A stretch of 5,401 bases of DNA from Caldifarciminota bacterium (GTDB taxonomy: Bacteria > Hydrothermota > Tepidihabitantia > Tepidihabitantales > JAOUPE01), in assembly GCA_029880025.1 (NCBI GenBank), contig JAOUPE010000123.1, positions 1 to 5,401 of the forward strand, given 5' to 3'. The position numbers were made by a program, and so were the translations under genes. How positions within the stretch are numbered: position 1 is the first letter of the stretch; the number at the start of each line of letters is the position of its first letter. The notes beneath the pieces are model-generated. The model was not told the DNA's origin and searched no databases. It saw nothing but the letters and a program-made list of their open reading frames with translations. This document shows, piece by piece, positions 5,373 to 5,401 of this stretch.

Positions 5373-5401
5373 TTGCGCTTCGCTTCATTCTTTCGACGAA
5401 G
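5373..5401 (-). repeat. Possible fourth, variant copy of the palindromic element, cut by right window edge
   Basis: On the - strand the run GAAGCGA-AGCGCAA matches copy B exactly except for a 3-base deletion (TTG in B), and the + strand TTG.CGCTT.CGCTTC also aligns with copy A with gaps. CTTCG (5378-5382) can pair with CGAAG (5397-5401). It lies just upstream of the HTH remnant. The alignment needs several gaps, so membership of the family is uncertain. Confidence 0.35.

Overview
The window holds one complete large gene on the + strand (758-5047), a divergently transcribed gene on the - strand that runs off the left edge (606-1), and a short, probably broken helix-turn-helix gene fragment on the - strand at the right edge (about 5329-5141). 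The large product looks like a secreted modular surface protein with a Por/T9SS-type C-terminal domain. The moderate GC, AT-rich intergenic DNA, consensus sigma-70-type promoters and this CARDB/Kelch/sorting-domain architecture suggest an uncultured bacterium of the WOR-3/Stahlbacteria or Cloacimonetes type, or another FCB-related lineage. That placement is inference from protein style; there is no marker gene in the window.

Layout. 1-606 (-): 5' two-thirds or so of a membrane-anchored or secreted polysaccharide deacetylase (NodB family), with metal ligands D104, H178 and H182. Its reading frame carries three copies (A 170-208, B 323-359, C 548-588) of a short palindromic element, all read in the same frame and each adding about 12-13 residues in a linker or loop. 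607-757: divergent promoter region with two near-perfect promoters (- strand 626-654, + strand 668-695) placed back to back. 758-5047 (+): signal peptide, N-terminal jelly-roll-like domain, eight CARDB-like repeats of about 104 residues, a six-bladed Kelch-like propeller, and a C-terminal sorting domain. 5064-5099: strong intrinsic terminator. 5100-5140: no gene seen. 5141-5401 (-): XRE-type helix-turn-helix remnant interrupted upstream by a stop codon, then a possible fourth, variant copy of the palindromic element at the window edge.

The deacetylase and the surface protein share a control region and could both serve the cell envelope, but nothing in the sequence proves a joint pathway. The most unusual observation is the palindromic element family that sits in frame inside the deacetylase gene, resembling in principle the Rickettsia palindromic elements found inside protein genes.
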